Origin: Lagopus muta
Lineage: Eukaryota > Chordata > Aves > Galliformes > Phasianidae
Assembly (NCBI RefSeq): GCF_023343835.1
Contig: NC_064443.1
Location: 11,346,001 to 11,410,000 of the forward strand
Direction of reading: 5' to 3'
DNA length: 64,000 nucleotides
The stretch's first letter is position 1; each line of letters begins with the position of its first letter. Of this stretch, positions 50,301 through 64,000 are shown piece after piece. The position numbers were made by a program, and so were the translations under genes. Under the pieces are notes generated by a model. That model had not been told where the DNA came from, made no database searches, and worked only from the letters and a program-made list of their open reading frames with translations.

Positions 50301-52954
50301 CTGTAACAAGCTGTCCCATCTTCACTGCCTTGGTGCTTTCCGTCTGCACGTTCTCTCACTGAGCTCTGAAGGAAACCCACATCTCTTCCATCCAGCGATG
50401 GGGGGCACGATGCTTTCTGTAGGAGAAGGCTTTTCTTGCTCTTCTTTGAAGACAGTGAATTTGGGCATCCGTGGAAGTGAGCTTGACAGGACAGGACTGC
50501 TTACCCTTGCTTCTGGATCTTGCTCATCTCCATCTCCCTGCTGGGTTCAGGTCCTTGCTGCAGCAGGAGAGGGGCTTTAATTCTATCACCCTGCTTTGCC
50601 TGGTGGTGTTTGCAGGTGCTGCATAAGGCTGGGGCAGAGCAGCAGCCCCTACGTCGTGCAGACGGTGGGGAAGCACGCAGCCCTCCCTGCATAGAAAGTC
50701 ACCTCTGCAGAAACTTGAAAGGCAGGAGCTGTGCTTTAATTGCTGTTAGAGCAGAGCCTTGGTGTGTGCCTTCAGGCTGCAAGCTCTCAATCAAGCAGCT
50801 GAAATGGCAGCTCAGGGGCTGCCACTGGCTGGCTGCACTGGCGGCGTGCCGCTGAAGCTCACAGTCCCGTAATGGAGATCAGAGTATATACTTTGGAGGT
50901 AGAGCAACATGAAAACAAATGTGTGCTGTGAGACACTGCCTGGTTTGGCTCCTCTGGGAGCTGCCTGCTATCTTGAGTAGATCCAAGCAGCTGCCCCGTG
51001 CAGGGCGAGATTCACAGGGAGTGTGGGACACTCCTGCCACCAGGTTCCCTTTCTGCCTTGGCAGGGACACACTGTGCTGCTCCTGTAGCATCTGGGCAGT
51101 GCTGGGGGAGGGGAGCAGGAGGGAAGCAGAAGGGACCAAGGAGCAGATGTGTGATGCAGTGACTGCTCTGTGTCCCCCAAGCCCAGCGGTGCTGCCTGGC
51201 TGCTGAGCAGCAGCCAGGAGGTAACGTCAGAATGGGGAATGTGGCAGGGAGAAGCTAGGCGCAGAAGCTACCTGGAGGCTCTTGCTGCTTGCAGTTTGGC
51301 GACTTGGGAGGTTCAAAGGGTGGGGAACAGCAGTGCTGCCTCTCCCTTGGGAGTGCAGCTGAGGCCATGAACGCCTTGCCCCATTCAGCTCTTTGCTTGG
51401 GGTGCTGGGGGTTGCGGGTCCAGGCCCAGGCTGCTATTGAGAAGGGAGTGCGAAGATGCAGCACTGAGCCTGCCCCAGCACCGCCTCCTGCTCCTGTGCT
51501 GCTCAGGAGCCTGCTGTGGCTTTATCCTGAGTGTTTGCAGCCCAGCATAATGTGAGTTTGGGGAAATTAAATTCCAATTAAGCTTCTGCTTTGCATCACA
51601 GGGCAGGGTGAGGATGTGGCACTGAGGGACACGGGCTGTCGGTGGCCCTGCACCTCTGCTCATACCACTCCATAAAACTGTCTGCGTGTTAAGCTGTCCC
51701 ATAAAAGATGTGAGAGCCCAAAGCTGCAGGACCTGACTGCTGCACACCCTCCCTTACCTCCGCAGTTGCCATCTGAGATCACTGAACATGGGATATAAGC
51801 ATGCCCTGCTTTCATCCAGCTTCTTTTTCATGCTGGCAGCTTTGCGAGTTCCCCATCCTAATGAGGTTGCCAACGAGCATCTTTTCATGTGTTCAGAAAC
51901 GTCGCCTTTTTTACTTCGCCCTCTGGCTTCTCTTCATTACCAGACCCTGCACAGCGGCCGGGCGGGCTGTCGCAGCAGTGCTCACTGTTTACGGGCCTCC
52001 CACCATATCCTCTCGCTGCCATTTCCAGACTGAAGCTGTTGGCTGTGGGTGGTGAACGCTTCCATTCAAATGAGCTGTGCCAGTTTCGAGGCGGCCCAGG
52101 CGCTGGGGAGATGAAAGAGAATTTCTGATGGGGAGTTTTGAGCTGTGCCCTTGGGGCGACCTCTGAGGAATGCCTTCCTCTCGCTGGGAGCCGCAGCGAG
52201 GACAGGTTTGAGCCACGGCACGTGGAGCTGCTGGCTCTGAATGGCCGCACTGCTTTTTGCCGCTTCCCTCGTTGGGAACCTTAAGTCCTCGCCCTGCTGC
52301 ACTCTGAGCCGGGGGCTGGGCTGAGCTGAGCTGGAGAGGAAAGTGGGATCCGGGGAAGGCACTGAGGGCTGCGTCCTGCCTGTGCACGGCTGCCTCCTGT
52401 CCCTGCTCCTTGCCAAAGCTGCTCCCTGATATGTGCGTGAAGGGGCAGCGATGGCTGCCCGCAGCTGAGGTGGAAGTGGCTGTCCAAGCACGGCACAGGT
52501 GGCCGGGCTCCGTCTGGAAACAAGGACAGAGCCGGCACGGGGGCTGATGTCAGCCAGCAACGACCGCGATATCTATGCATCTAGGGTAGGGGGAGAAGCC
52601 AGGGGGCGGTGGAGAAGGAGAGCCGGGGGAAGCTGCTGGGATGCTGCAGGGGCTGAGCAGGGAGGCAGCAGCGCTGGTGCCACAGCCGGGGCGTTTCAGG
52701 GCTGGCGCTGCCTCCCTGCGAGCCCCACAAGGCCGTGGGACAGCCGCAGCGCTGACCTCCCGATTGTGTCTCCTAGGCTGGTGTCAGCGAGCGACCGCGA
52801 GTCCCGGCTGGAAGAAGTGCGTTCCGCCTTCCTGGCCAGCTACAGCCGGACCATCGGCCTGAAGGCCGTGCCCCCCAGCCCCTCGGGGGCCATCGGCGGC
52901 CTCCTCGAGCAGTTCGTGCGGGGCGTGGGACTGAGAGGCAGCAGCACGCTCTGA
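23387..52954 (+). CDS. MTMR14: MTMR14 (Jumpy) phosphoinositide 3-phosphatase
   Basis: MTMR14 is a myotubularin-family lipid phosphatase that removes the 3-phosphate of PI3P and PI(3,5)P2, acting in autophagy and muscle calcium handling. Nineteen coding exons give 631 residues (human 650): 23387-23509, 23590-23735, 28052-28160, 29191-29266, 29975-30035, 30478-30600, 31127-31200, 33582-33652, 33762-33836, 36121-36187, 37197-37282, 37702-37778, 37880-37916, 38530-38600, 39197-39246, 39467-39605, 42086-42262, 50050-50205 and 52777-52954. Phase is unbroken throughout and all introns are GT-AG. The catalytic loop HCISGWDRT lies at about residues 316-324, with Cys317 and Arg323 of the CX5R motif both present. 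The C-terminal third is Ser-rich (a seven-serine run near 42183) and ends [14 protein letters not shown]. The N-terminus is shorter than in human. The exon ending at 30035 has a weak donor (GTTTGT). Confidence 0.95.
23736..28051 (+). other. MTMR14 intron 2
   Basis: This 4.3-kb intron begins in the CpG island and becomes AT-richer after about 24.2 kb. I see no mobile element, RNA gene or extra exon. Open frames near 25.2-25.7 kb and 25.9-26.2 kb show no family resemblance. Confidence 0.5.
28161..37196 (+). other. MTMR14 introns 3 to 10
   Basis: The longer introns here are 28161-29190, 29267-29974, 30036-30477, 30601-31126, 31201-33581, 33837-36120 and 36188-37196. They are ordinary, moderately AT-rich sequence. 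A tRNA-like B-box plus T-run lies in the 2.4-kb intron near 31.86-31.90 kb (see findings). A frame open across exon 10 from 35779 to 36447 is most likely chance. I recognise no repeat family. Confidence 0.45.
37197..37282 (+). CDS. MTMR14: MTMR14 catalytic-loop exon
   Basis: This 86-nt exon encodes the end of the linker (DDSG) and the P-loop [13 protein letters not shown]; the codons for His to Thr are at 37217-37243. Cys (TGT, 37220-37222) is the nucleophile and Arg (CGA, 37238-37240) binds phosphate. Both being intact argues for an active enzyme, not one of the dead myotubularin paralogues. A CCACCTGGACCAG acceptor ends at 37196 and a GTGAGT donor follows at 37283. Confidence 0.95.
37283..42085 (+). 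other. MTMR14 introns 11 to 16
   Basis: Introns longer than 300 bp are 37283-37701, 37917-38529, 38601-39196 and 39606-42085. They hold nothing I can name. The 2.5-kb intron from 39606 contains only scattered A/T-rich sequence and no clear repeat. Confidence 0.45.
42800..42893 (+). mobile_element. CR1 LINE 3' end, plus orientation
   Basis: The sequence ends GGGATAGATGATCTCTAGAG, then ATCCCTTCCAAACCCC, then TTCTGTGATTCTG. These are the diagnostic CR1 3' terminus and its ATTCTRTGR microsatellite-like tail. Upstream similarity fades, so the left boundary is approximate. Confidence 0.8.
44288..44355 (-). mobile_element. CR1 LINE 3' end, minus orientation
   Basis: It starts ATCACAGAATCACAAGGTTG, followed by GAAATGACCTGCAAGATCAT and CTAGTCCAACCA. 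This is the complement of a CR1 3' end and reads in the opposite direction to the copy 1.4 kb to the left. The right boundary is unclear. Confidence 0.82.
50206..52776 (+). other. MTMR14 intron 18
   Basis: This 2.6-kb intron grows GC-richer to the right. I see no repeat or additional exon in it. The last exon's acceptor (TGTGTCTCCTAG) ends at 52776. Confidence 0.5.
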
Positions 52955-53111
52955 GAGCCGCCACGTTCCAGGACGGATGGATGGAGAACCGGGGACCCCT
53001 GGCCGAGCCGGGACCCCCGTCCTCGGGGGCACGCGGGCACAGCACCGAGCACCCGCTTGTGATTACCCTGCTCGGGGCCGGGGAGCGGCGGGGGCTCCGA
53101 GGCGGCCCCGC

Positions 53112-53117
53112 AGTAAA
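53112..53117 (+). terminator. MTMR14: Likely MTMR14 poly(A) signal AGTAAA
   Basis: There is no AATAAA after the MTMR14 stop codon at 52954. The variant AGTAAA at 53112, in GCAGTAAAGACC, is the only reasonable hexamer before the CPNE9 TATA box. It would give a 3' UTR of about 170 nt. Confidence 0.5.
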
Positions 53118-53241
53118 GACCTCCATGTGCCGACCCCTGGGCTGCGTGGTGCCTGGGCTGCGGGAGGCGGGCGAGCTGGGAAGAGCCGGGGGGCGGCGGC
53201 GCGGAGGAGCCGGGAGCGGCTCCGGCGGGGGAGCCGCCCGC

Positions 53242-53249
53242 TATAAATA
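53242..53249 (+). promoter_or_regulatory. CPNE9: CPNE9 TATA box (TATAAATA)
   Basis: CCCGCTATAAATAGCGCGG is a near-perfect TATA element flanked by GC-rich sequence. It predicts transcription starting at about 53272-53280. The roughly 285-nt leader from there to the CPNE9 ATG contains no other ATG, which supports both the promoter and the chosen start codon. It is the only clear TATA box among the promoters in the window. Confidence 0.85.
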
Positions 53250-53559
53250 GCGCGGCCCACGCTCCGGGAGCGGCGGCACCGAAATAGCAGCGCGCCGGGG
53301 CCGAGAGCTCCTCCGGGCGGGAGTCCCGACGGGACGGGAGCCGGCATCGAGGGGTCAGCGGGGCACAGCCCGCCCGCCCGGCGGGAACCGAGCCGGACGG
53401 CATCCCCCCGGCCCCGCGCGCCGGTACCCTGGTCTAAGCGTTCCCGTTCCCGGGGCGGTGCCGCCGCCGGGGCCGCCGTGCCCGTGCCCGCCCCCGGGCG
53501 CGCCCGCTTCGGCGGTGCGGGAGGAGGCGGCGCGGAGCAGCGGCGGCGCCCGCGCGGGG

Positions 53560-56500
53560 ATGGCGGCTCCGGGAGCGCTGGAAGCGGCGGCCGGCAGCGT
53601 GCCGGGCACCAAGGTGGAGCTCACTGTGTCCTGCCGGTGAGTCGGGGCGCGGGGGGATGCGGAACGCGTGGGGAGATGCGCGGGGAGTCCCTTGCCCGCT
53701 CCGCGAACCCCCACTCGCCACTTCGGGCGCCCCCGTGCCCGGTGCCGGCACTGCCCCGCTCCGAGGCCGGCTCGGTGCCCGCGGGACGGGAGCGCACCGG
53801 CGGTGCCGCTCGATGCCCCCGGCCCAGAGCGGCGGCCGTAGGGGGCCGAGCGCAGCCCTGCGAGGGATCGCCCCGGAGACCCCCGGACCGGCGGGCAGGT
53901 GGGGGCGAATCACCCGTCCTGCGGGGTTGTCACCAAACTCCCGCCCTGCGGCTGTGGGGCATAGCTGGGCCGAAGGCTGCGTTCTCCCCTCGCCGTCTCC
54001 CAGCCCCGCAGAGCAGCAGGTGGAAGGGCTGCGGAGCCGTGGGTACCCGCGCCTTTGGGCAGGGACCGGGGCGCGCTGCGGGACGTGGCCGAGCCTCTTG
54101 CTTTGCAGCCCCTCCAGGGCTCAGCCGCGCCCAGGGGCTGCTCTCCGCACTCGGGCCGGGGGAGCGGAGCCCCGCGCTGCGGGACGAGCCCGGCGGAGCC
54201 GCTGTCAACGCGCTTCCCTCTGTCCGACCGCCGCGGCGGCCGCGGGGCGATGCGCGGTGCCCCCCCGCTAAGTGTCCGCTTTCTCCTCGCTCCTGCGCTC
54301 TCCATTAGCCGCTGCCGGCGGCACCGGGGAAGGTTTCGTGCTGTAAATGGGTTCTCTGTCACGTTCAATCACTGTCAGCGCCGGAGACGCTGCTCCTCTC
54401 CGTCCCACCGTGCCGCCCCTGCCCGGCCGCCCGCCTGCCCCACGGCTGTGTGCGGCTCTCCCGCGCGGTGCCATCCCCCGACAGTCCACGCACGGGGGAC
54501 ACGTGACGGGTTGGGCGCACACAATCGCTCACTCGCAGCTCGGTCCCCCCCAGGAACCTGCTGGACATGGACACCTTCTCCAAGTCCGACCCAGGTGGGT
54601 GGCAGCGGTAGCACTTCTGGGTGCGGGCACGGCGCAGCGTGGCACGGCTCTGTCCCTCTCTCCACAGTGGTCATCCTCTTCGTGCAGGGCACGGGGAGCA
54701 GCGAGTGGAAAGAAGTGAGTGCTGCATCTCTCCCCGTTCCCCGCCGTCCCCAGTGCCCCGGCTCCTGGCTAATCCCCGGCTCGGTTAAATGGGCCCATAT
54801 GGCCGCCCGTTTCCACCCTAATGATCCCTCCCTGCCGCTAATCGGGGATTAGTGCCGGGGCAGCTGCGCTGGGGAGGGATGTGGGGATGATGGGGTTGCC
54901 CTCACGGAACCATCCCCGCAGTTCGGGCGCACCGAGGTGATCGACAACACCCTGAACCCCGACTTCGTCCGCAAGTTTGTCCTCGATTACTACTTTGAGG
55001 AGAAGCAAAACCTTCGCTTTGACGTGTGAGTGCCTCGGCAGCAATGGGGAGCACGAGGCTGGGGGTGCCGAGCCCGTGGGTAACCCATGGGAGACCACAG
55101 CAGTACAGAGCATTGCAGCACGGATGGGCAGAGGGGTCAGAAACGGGGCGAGCAGGGGTCCCAAAGCTCTGAGTGAAGACATGGGGACGTGCCCTGATGC
55201 CAGCTCACAGCTCTGCTTTGCTACTGCCAGCTACAACGTGGACTCTAAGAGCTGCTCCATCTACAAGCAGGTGAGTGCTCCAGACACCCCAAAGCCAAGT
55301 CCTGTCCGTGCTTCTGGATAGGATGGGCACCCCTGGCCTCAGGGGGCTCACCCTGCTCTTTGTCTCTCCATGCCACACTGGGTCTGGCAGAAGGTAGGCA
55401 TCTGCCATGCTGGGGAACTGGTGCCTGCTGTGGGTGTGCAGGAGGGCTCCAGGATACACGGGGTGCCTCTGGAGGAATGTGACCAGGACACATTCTGGGG
55501 GATACAAGATGAGTCCAGGGTTGTGGGCTGGCCCAGGGCATACAGGACGGGGCCAGGACACAGGGTGGGTGCACAGGTTGGCTGTAGGGCTGCAGGATGA
55601 GCTCAGGGATACAGGGTGGCCTTGGGGGTGCAGGAGGGGTTGTGGGCTATGGACATGGGCTCTTACAGAGCACAGGGTGAGCTCAGGTCATCTGGGATCC
55701 TGTGGGAAATAAGGCTGCAGGCTGGGGATGATGAGAAGGTGAGGGGGCTGCAAACAACAGCCCCCAAGGATTGAGCATGCTGTTCCTGGGTGCAGGACTT
55801 CCTGGGGCAGGCGTTCGTGGCATTGGGAGAGGTGATCGGGTCCCAGCGGGGCCGTCTGGAAAGAGCCCTCACGTGAGTCACATCCTGTGGCAGGGCTGGA
55901 GGTCCCACACTGTGCCCCTGGCCGCCCACCCCGCTTCAGGACACCCTGGTGGCCATGCTGCCCAGTGTCCCTGTGCATGGCTGGGGACACACCTGCAGCA
56001 TCGGGCCTTGCGGAGCGCCCCGCATCCTGCCCCTGTGCTGTCCCCACTGTCCCCACGCTGGGCTGTTGTCACAGGGGGGTCCCAGGGAAGCGGTGTGGGA
56101 CCATCCTGCTGCTGGCCGAGGAGCTGAGCAACTGCAGGGTGAGTGCTGCATCTGCACGCTACCCGAGCGTGGGGAGAGGAGCAGGCTGGTGGTAACAGTC
56201 CCCATCCCCAGGACATCGTCACCATGCAGCTGTGTGCCAACAAGCTGGACAAGAAGGACTTCTTTGGGAAATCCGACCCCTTCCTTGTCTTCTACCGCAG
56301 CAACGAGGACGGCACGTGAGCGTGGGGATGTGGGGTGCAGGTGTCCCTGCACAGCATGCCCTGACCCTGCCCCGTCCCCGCAGCTTCACCATCTGCCACA
56401 AGACGGAGGTGGTGAAGAACACACTTAACCCAGTGTGGCAGCCCTTCACCATACCCGTGCGTGCCCTCTGCAACGGTGACTACGACCGGTGAGGATGGTT

Positions 56501-58898
56501 CTGTGGGGCAGCCTTGACCCACCCCACGCTTTGGCCCCGTCTTGCAACCCCTTGTCCAGCCCTGGATACATCTCACATCCCCCAAAATGTGTCCTGGACA
56601 CATTCCTCCAGAGCTGCCCCATATATTGTGAACCCGTTCTGCACCACAGGGCCGCTGCTGTGGTGTGTGCAATGGGGCAGCAGTAGGACAGGACACAGCA
56701 TTTCCCCACAGCCAGCATGCAACTCCAACCTGGGTTCTTAGTGGTGTTCTTTTTTTTTTTTTTCCTTTTCCTTTTGCAACCCAAATTACAGAAAAGCTTC
56801 CCCCTCCCCAGAGCTCCACCGTGACCCAAATATCCTGTTCCCCTCCCTGGGCATGTGGTGCCACTCTGATGGCACGCTGAGCCCTGGGCACTGTGGGCCA
56901 TGCCAGCAGCTCCCCCTCAGCCCCATTTTACTTCCAGCACAGTGAAGATTGATGTGTACGACTGGGACCGGGATGGGAGGTGAGGCTGTGCCCCAAAGGG
57001 AGAGGCATCAGGGTGTTCCTCATCCCACGACACACTCAGACCTTGTGCTCCTCCTGCAGCCACGACTTCATCGGGGAGTTTGCCACCAGCTACCGGGAGC
57101 TGTCCCGTGCACAGAGCCAGTTCACAGTGTATGAGGTAGGGCAGGGGCCACAGTGGGGCAGCTTTGGGGGCATGGGGAGCCCCGTAGCAGGACCTGCCTG
57201 GTGCCCGCAGGTGCTGAACCCCAGGAAGAAGTGCAAGAAGAAGAAATATGTCAACTCTGGCACCGTGAGTGGGGCTGGGGTGCTCCTGCAGCTCGCACCC
57301 ATTGCAGGGTGCCAGCTCTGATGCCCCATGCCCACAGGTGACTCTGCTCTCCTTCTCCGTCGAGTCTGAGTTCACCTTCGTTGACTACATACGGGGCGGG
57401 TGAGTGGGGCCAGGTGCCCCCAAGCTCCTGAGGGACAGGGATGGGAAGGCAGTGATGGTGACACTGCAGCCTGGGGGTGCCGAAACGGTGGCTGCAGTTG
57501 TGGGGTGGGCAGTGGGTCTGGGGGAGTGGGCAGAGGTCACGCCGTGCCTGGGGCTGGCAGCCTCCTTCGCTCTCCCTCTAAGGACACAGCTGAATTTCAC
57601 CGTCGCCATTGACTTCACGGCCTCCAACGGTGAGCACAGTGGTGGGAGGGACCTGGGCAGTGGCACTGGGTGGGTGCTGATGGGTGCTGTGCTGCAGGGC
57701 TGCCATCGCAGCCCACGTCGCTGCACTACGCCAGCCCCTACCAGCTGAGCGCCTACGCCTTGGCACTCAAGGCCGTCGGGGAGATCATCCAGGACTACGA
57801 CAGTGACAAGCTCTTCCCTGCCTACGGCTTTGGTGCCAAGCTGCCACCCGATGGCAAGATCTCCCACCAGTTCCCCCTGGTGCGTCCTGGTGCAAGGCTG
57901 GGGTTAACCTGTTGTTGCCAGGTGTGGGGCAGCCCATGGGGCTGGGGAGCAGCCAGCCTGGCCACATCCTACCCAGCACCATGGGAGCACCCTTCCTGTC
58001 CCCAGAACAACAACGTGGACAACCCCAGCTGTGCTGGCATCGAGGGCGTGCTCGAGTCCTACCTGCAGAGCCTGCGCACCGTGCAGCTCTACGGGCCCAC
58101 CAACTTCGCCCCCGTCATCAACCAGGTGGCCGGGTGAGCACTGTAGGGCCATCCCTGTCCCATGGCCATGCCGTGGGGGATGAGGTGGGGAGGCTGCTGG
58201 AGGGATCCCACGCCGTGTCCCCACAGCACGGCTGCCCAGGTGACTGACGGCTCTCAGTACCACGTCCTGCTCATCATCACCGACGGTGTCATCTCTGACA
58301 TGATGCAGACCAAGGAGGCCATCGTTACCGTGAGTGGCCATACGCCACCGGCCCAGGCACCGGTCACAGCCTTAGTGCTGCTGGGCCGCTCCGAACCTAC
58401 GGCTGCTGCCCTTCCGCCCCACAGGCCTCTGCGCTGCCCATGTCCATCATCATCGTGGGAGTGGGGCCGGCTGAGTTCGAGGGTGAGCGGGATGGGCCGG
58501 GGACAGGGAGGGGCCCGGGGGGCGCCCGCACGTAGGGTCTGAGCGGTGCCCCCCAGCCATGGAGGAGCTGGACGGGGATGAGGTGCGCGTGTCGTCGCGG
58601 GGACGCTACGCCGAGAGGGACATCGTGCAGGTGAGGCTGCGGGGCTGGGCGCGGGGCAGCACCAGGCCCTGCGCTTCCGCTCGGGGCCGCCGTGCGGCCG
58701 TGGCCGTGGGGCAGAGCTCGGGGCCGGGCCCCCCGCTGCCCCCAGTTCGTGCCGTTCCGGGACTACGTGGACGAGGCGGGCAGCCAGGTGCGGAGCATGG
58801 CGCGCCTGGCCAAGGACGTGCTGGCCGAGATCCCCGAGCAGCTGCTGTCCTACATGCGGGGCCGCGGCATCGAGCCCCGCCGCAACGCCGCGCAGTGA
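53560..58898 (+). CDS. CPNE9: CPNE9, copine 9 (C2-C2-VWA)
   Basis: Copines are cytosolic proteins that bind phospholipid membranes in response to calcium; copine 9 is mainly neural. Twenty coding exons give 545 residues (human about 553): 53560-53636, 54554-54594, 54668-54714, 54922-55025, 55231-55270, 55796-55872, 56075-56138, 56212-56315, 56384-56488, 56938-56979, 57060-57135, 57211-57264, 57338-57399, 57583-57629, 57698-57879, 58006-58133, 58227-58329, 58425-58482, 58557-58630 and 58746-58898. C2A spans about residues 15-130 ([23 protein letters not shown]). C2B spans about 150-270 ([26 protein letters not shown]), with its calcium-binding aspartates present. The VWA domain spans about 300-510, with the MIDAS-type DFTAS and [10 protein letters not shown]. 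The N-terminus before VELTVSCR is Ala/Gly-rich and unlike human. All introns are GT-AG and most are under 300 bp. Confidence 0.95.
53637..54553 (+). other. CPNE9 intron 1, CpG-rich
   Basis: This 917-bp intron is a continuation of the CPNE9 CpG island. Its open frames on both strands result from the GC-rich composition and match no family. I see no repeat or RNA gene. Confidence 0.55.
55271..55795 (+). other. CPNE9 intron 5 with G-rich degenerate repeats
   Basis: This 525-bp intron is G-rich. It is largely variants of GATACAGGATGAGCTCAGGG and similar words, including one arm of an inverted repeat pair (55433-55585). Confidence 0.65.
55433..55585 (+). repeat. Inverted repeat, left copy (CPNE9 intron 5)
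   Basis: This segment matches the complement of 56506-56647 with roughly 70% identity over about 145 bp. A core (55467-55503 against 56577-56614) differs at only about two positions. The core contains AATGTGACCAGGACACATT at 55476-55494, a 9-bp-arm palindrome with one mismatch. Confidence 0.82.
56506..56647 (-). repeat. Inverted repeat, right copy (CPNE9 intron 9)
   Basis: This is the reverse-complement partner of 55433-55585, about 1 kb away and four exons downstream. Its core contains the perfect palindrome AATGTGTCC-x-GGACACATT at 56586-56604. Because both copies lie in introns of one gene in opposite orientation, their RNA could pair across exons 6 to 9. Confidence 0.82.
56750..56776 (+). 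repeat. Poly(T) tract in CPNE9 intron 9
   Basis: A homopolymeric T run is followed by CCTTTTCCTTTTGC. It is too far from the acceptor at 56937 to be its polypyrimidine tract. Confidence 0.85.
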
Positions 58899-58977
58899 CG
58901 GAAGCGGCGCGGCCGCGTCACCGCCGGGTCCGGTCGCGGAGCGCCGTGCGCGGGGCTGCGCCGCCGTCACCGACCGC

Positions 58978-58983
58978 AATAAA
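58978..58983 (+). terminator. CPNE9: CPNE9 poly(A) signal AATAAA
   Basis: A canonical AATAAA (in CGCAATAAAACGC) lies 80 nt after the CPNE9 TGA. It implies a 3' UTR of only about 100 nt, ending less than 400 bp before the BRPF1 start codon. Confidence 0.85.
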
Positions 58984-58989
58984 ACGCTC

Positions 58990-59371
58990 CAACCGCACCG
59001 GGCCGCTGCGGCGCGGGTCCTCGTCCTTGAGATTCGCGTCGGCAGATTCGCCGCTCGCCGCGCGGCACCGCGTCCCCTCCTCTTCGGGAAGCGCGCTCCG
59101 TTCTCCTCGCTCCGATCTCCTCGCTCTGCTCTCCGCCGCTCCGCCCACCCCTCTCCGCCCGCCCACGGCCCGTCCCGCCCGCTCCGCCGGCGCGGTGGCG
59201 AAAGTGCGGTTGCTAAGGCCGCCGCGCGCTTTACCCAGCGGCGCCCCGCGCTCCTCCATTGTTGCGGGCCGGGCCATGGCGCGGGCGCGGGGCCGCTGAG
59301 CGCGGCAGGAGGCGGCAGCAGGGCCGGGCCTCGGCGCCCCAGCGCCGCCCGCACGAGGCCGAGGCCGCGCC
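58990..59371 (+). promoter_or_regulatory. BRPF1: BRPF1 CpG-island promoter and 5' UTR
   Basis: This is 380 bp of CpG-dense sequence between the CPNE9 poly(A) signal and the BRPF1 ATG. There is no TATA box. GCGCTTTACCCAGCGG and CTCCATTGTTGC are visible, but I do not assign a factor to them. The promoter must fit here, in CPNE9, or be shared with its 3' end. A short upstream ORF lies at 59275-59298. Confidence 0.7.
59275..59298 (+). CDS. BRPF1 upstream ORF (7 codons)
   Basis: An ATG in near-ideal context (GGGCCATGGCG) opens the seven-codon ORF MARARGR, ending TGA at 59296-59298, 73 nt before the BRPF1 ATG. If the transcript starts upstream of 59275, it could lower BRPF1 translation. Confidence 0.5.

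Positions 59372-64000
<4,629 letters not shown>

Larger units (their letters stand above)
56489..56937 (+). other. CPNE9 intron 9
   Basis: This 449-bp intron holds the right copy of the inverted repeat (56506-56647) and then a pyrimidine tract of about 20 Ts with CCTTTTCC (56750-56776). I see nothing else in it. Confidence 0.7.

Noticed and set aside
45789-50380. Open frames of 120-206 codons on either strand in and around MTMR14 intron 17
   Set aside because: No domain, no splice-consistent structure and no composition shift. Some overlap the real exon at 50050-50205 in the wrong frame.
58254-59354. 366-codon minus-strand frame across the end of CPNE9 and the BRPF1 promoter
   Set aside because: It is antisense to CPNE9 exons and a CpG island. 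Long stop-free frames are expected in such GC-rich DNA, and the translation is Arg/Pro/Ala-rich without any domain.

Overview
The window is vertebrate nuclear DNA, almost certainly from a galliform bird such as chicken. It holds five multi-exon protein genes with GT-AG introns. It has CpG-rich promoters, several CR1 retrotransposon fragments (the dominant avian LINE) and short introns in GC-rich blocks, as on avian microchromosomes. Protein identities rest on recognised family sequence. Exon boundaries were set by splice consensus plus unbroken codon phase across every junction.

Layout, left to right: the last seven coding exons of SETD5 (+, 690-13367) with a 3' UTR to about 15.0 kb; LHFPL4 (-, coding 22610 down to 17287), convergent with SETD5; MTMR14 (+, 23387-52954), divergent from LHFPL4 across a CpG island; CPNE9 (+, 53560-58898), with a TATA box about 130 bp beyond the likely MTMR14 poly(A) signal; and the first three coding exons of BRPF1 (+, 59372-63916), cut by the window end. 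The order SETD5-LHFPL4-MTMR14-CPNE9-BRPF1 is the one I know from human 3p25.3, so this is a conserved synteny block.

The genes do not form one pathway. SETD5 and BRPF1 are chromatin factors, LHFPL4 is a GABA-A receptor auxiliary membrane protein, MTMR14 is a phosphoinositide 3-phosphatase, and CPNE9 is a calcium-dependent phospholipid-binding protein. What they share is layout: very short gaps and CpG-island starts.

I found no undescribed multi-gene system. The points most worth checking are: a GC-AG intron in SETD5; a bird-specific-looking LHFPL4 C-terminus with a good internal splice donor; a CpG-dense block within the LHFPL4 3' region; a nested degenerate repeat filling much of LHFPL4 intron 1; a 10-bp-period repeat and YY1 site in the LHFPL4/MTMR14 promoter; short upstream ORFs before three of the genes; and an inverted pair of about 145-bp repeats with a near-perfect palindromic core in CPNE9 introns.
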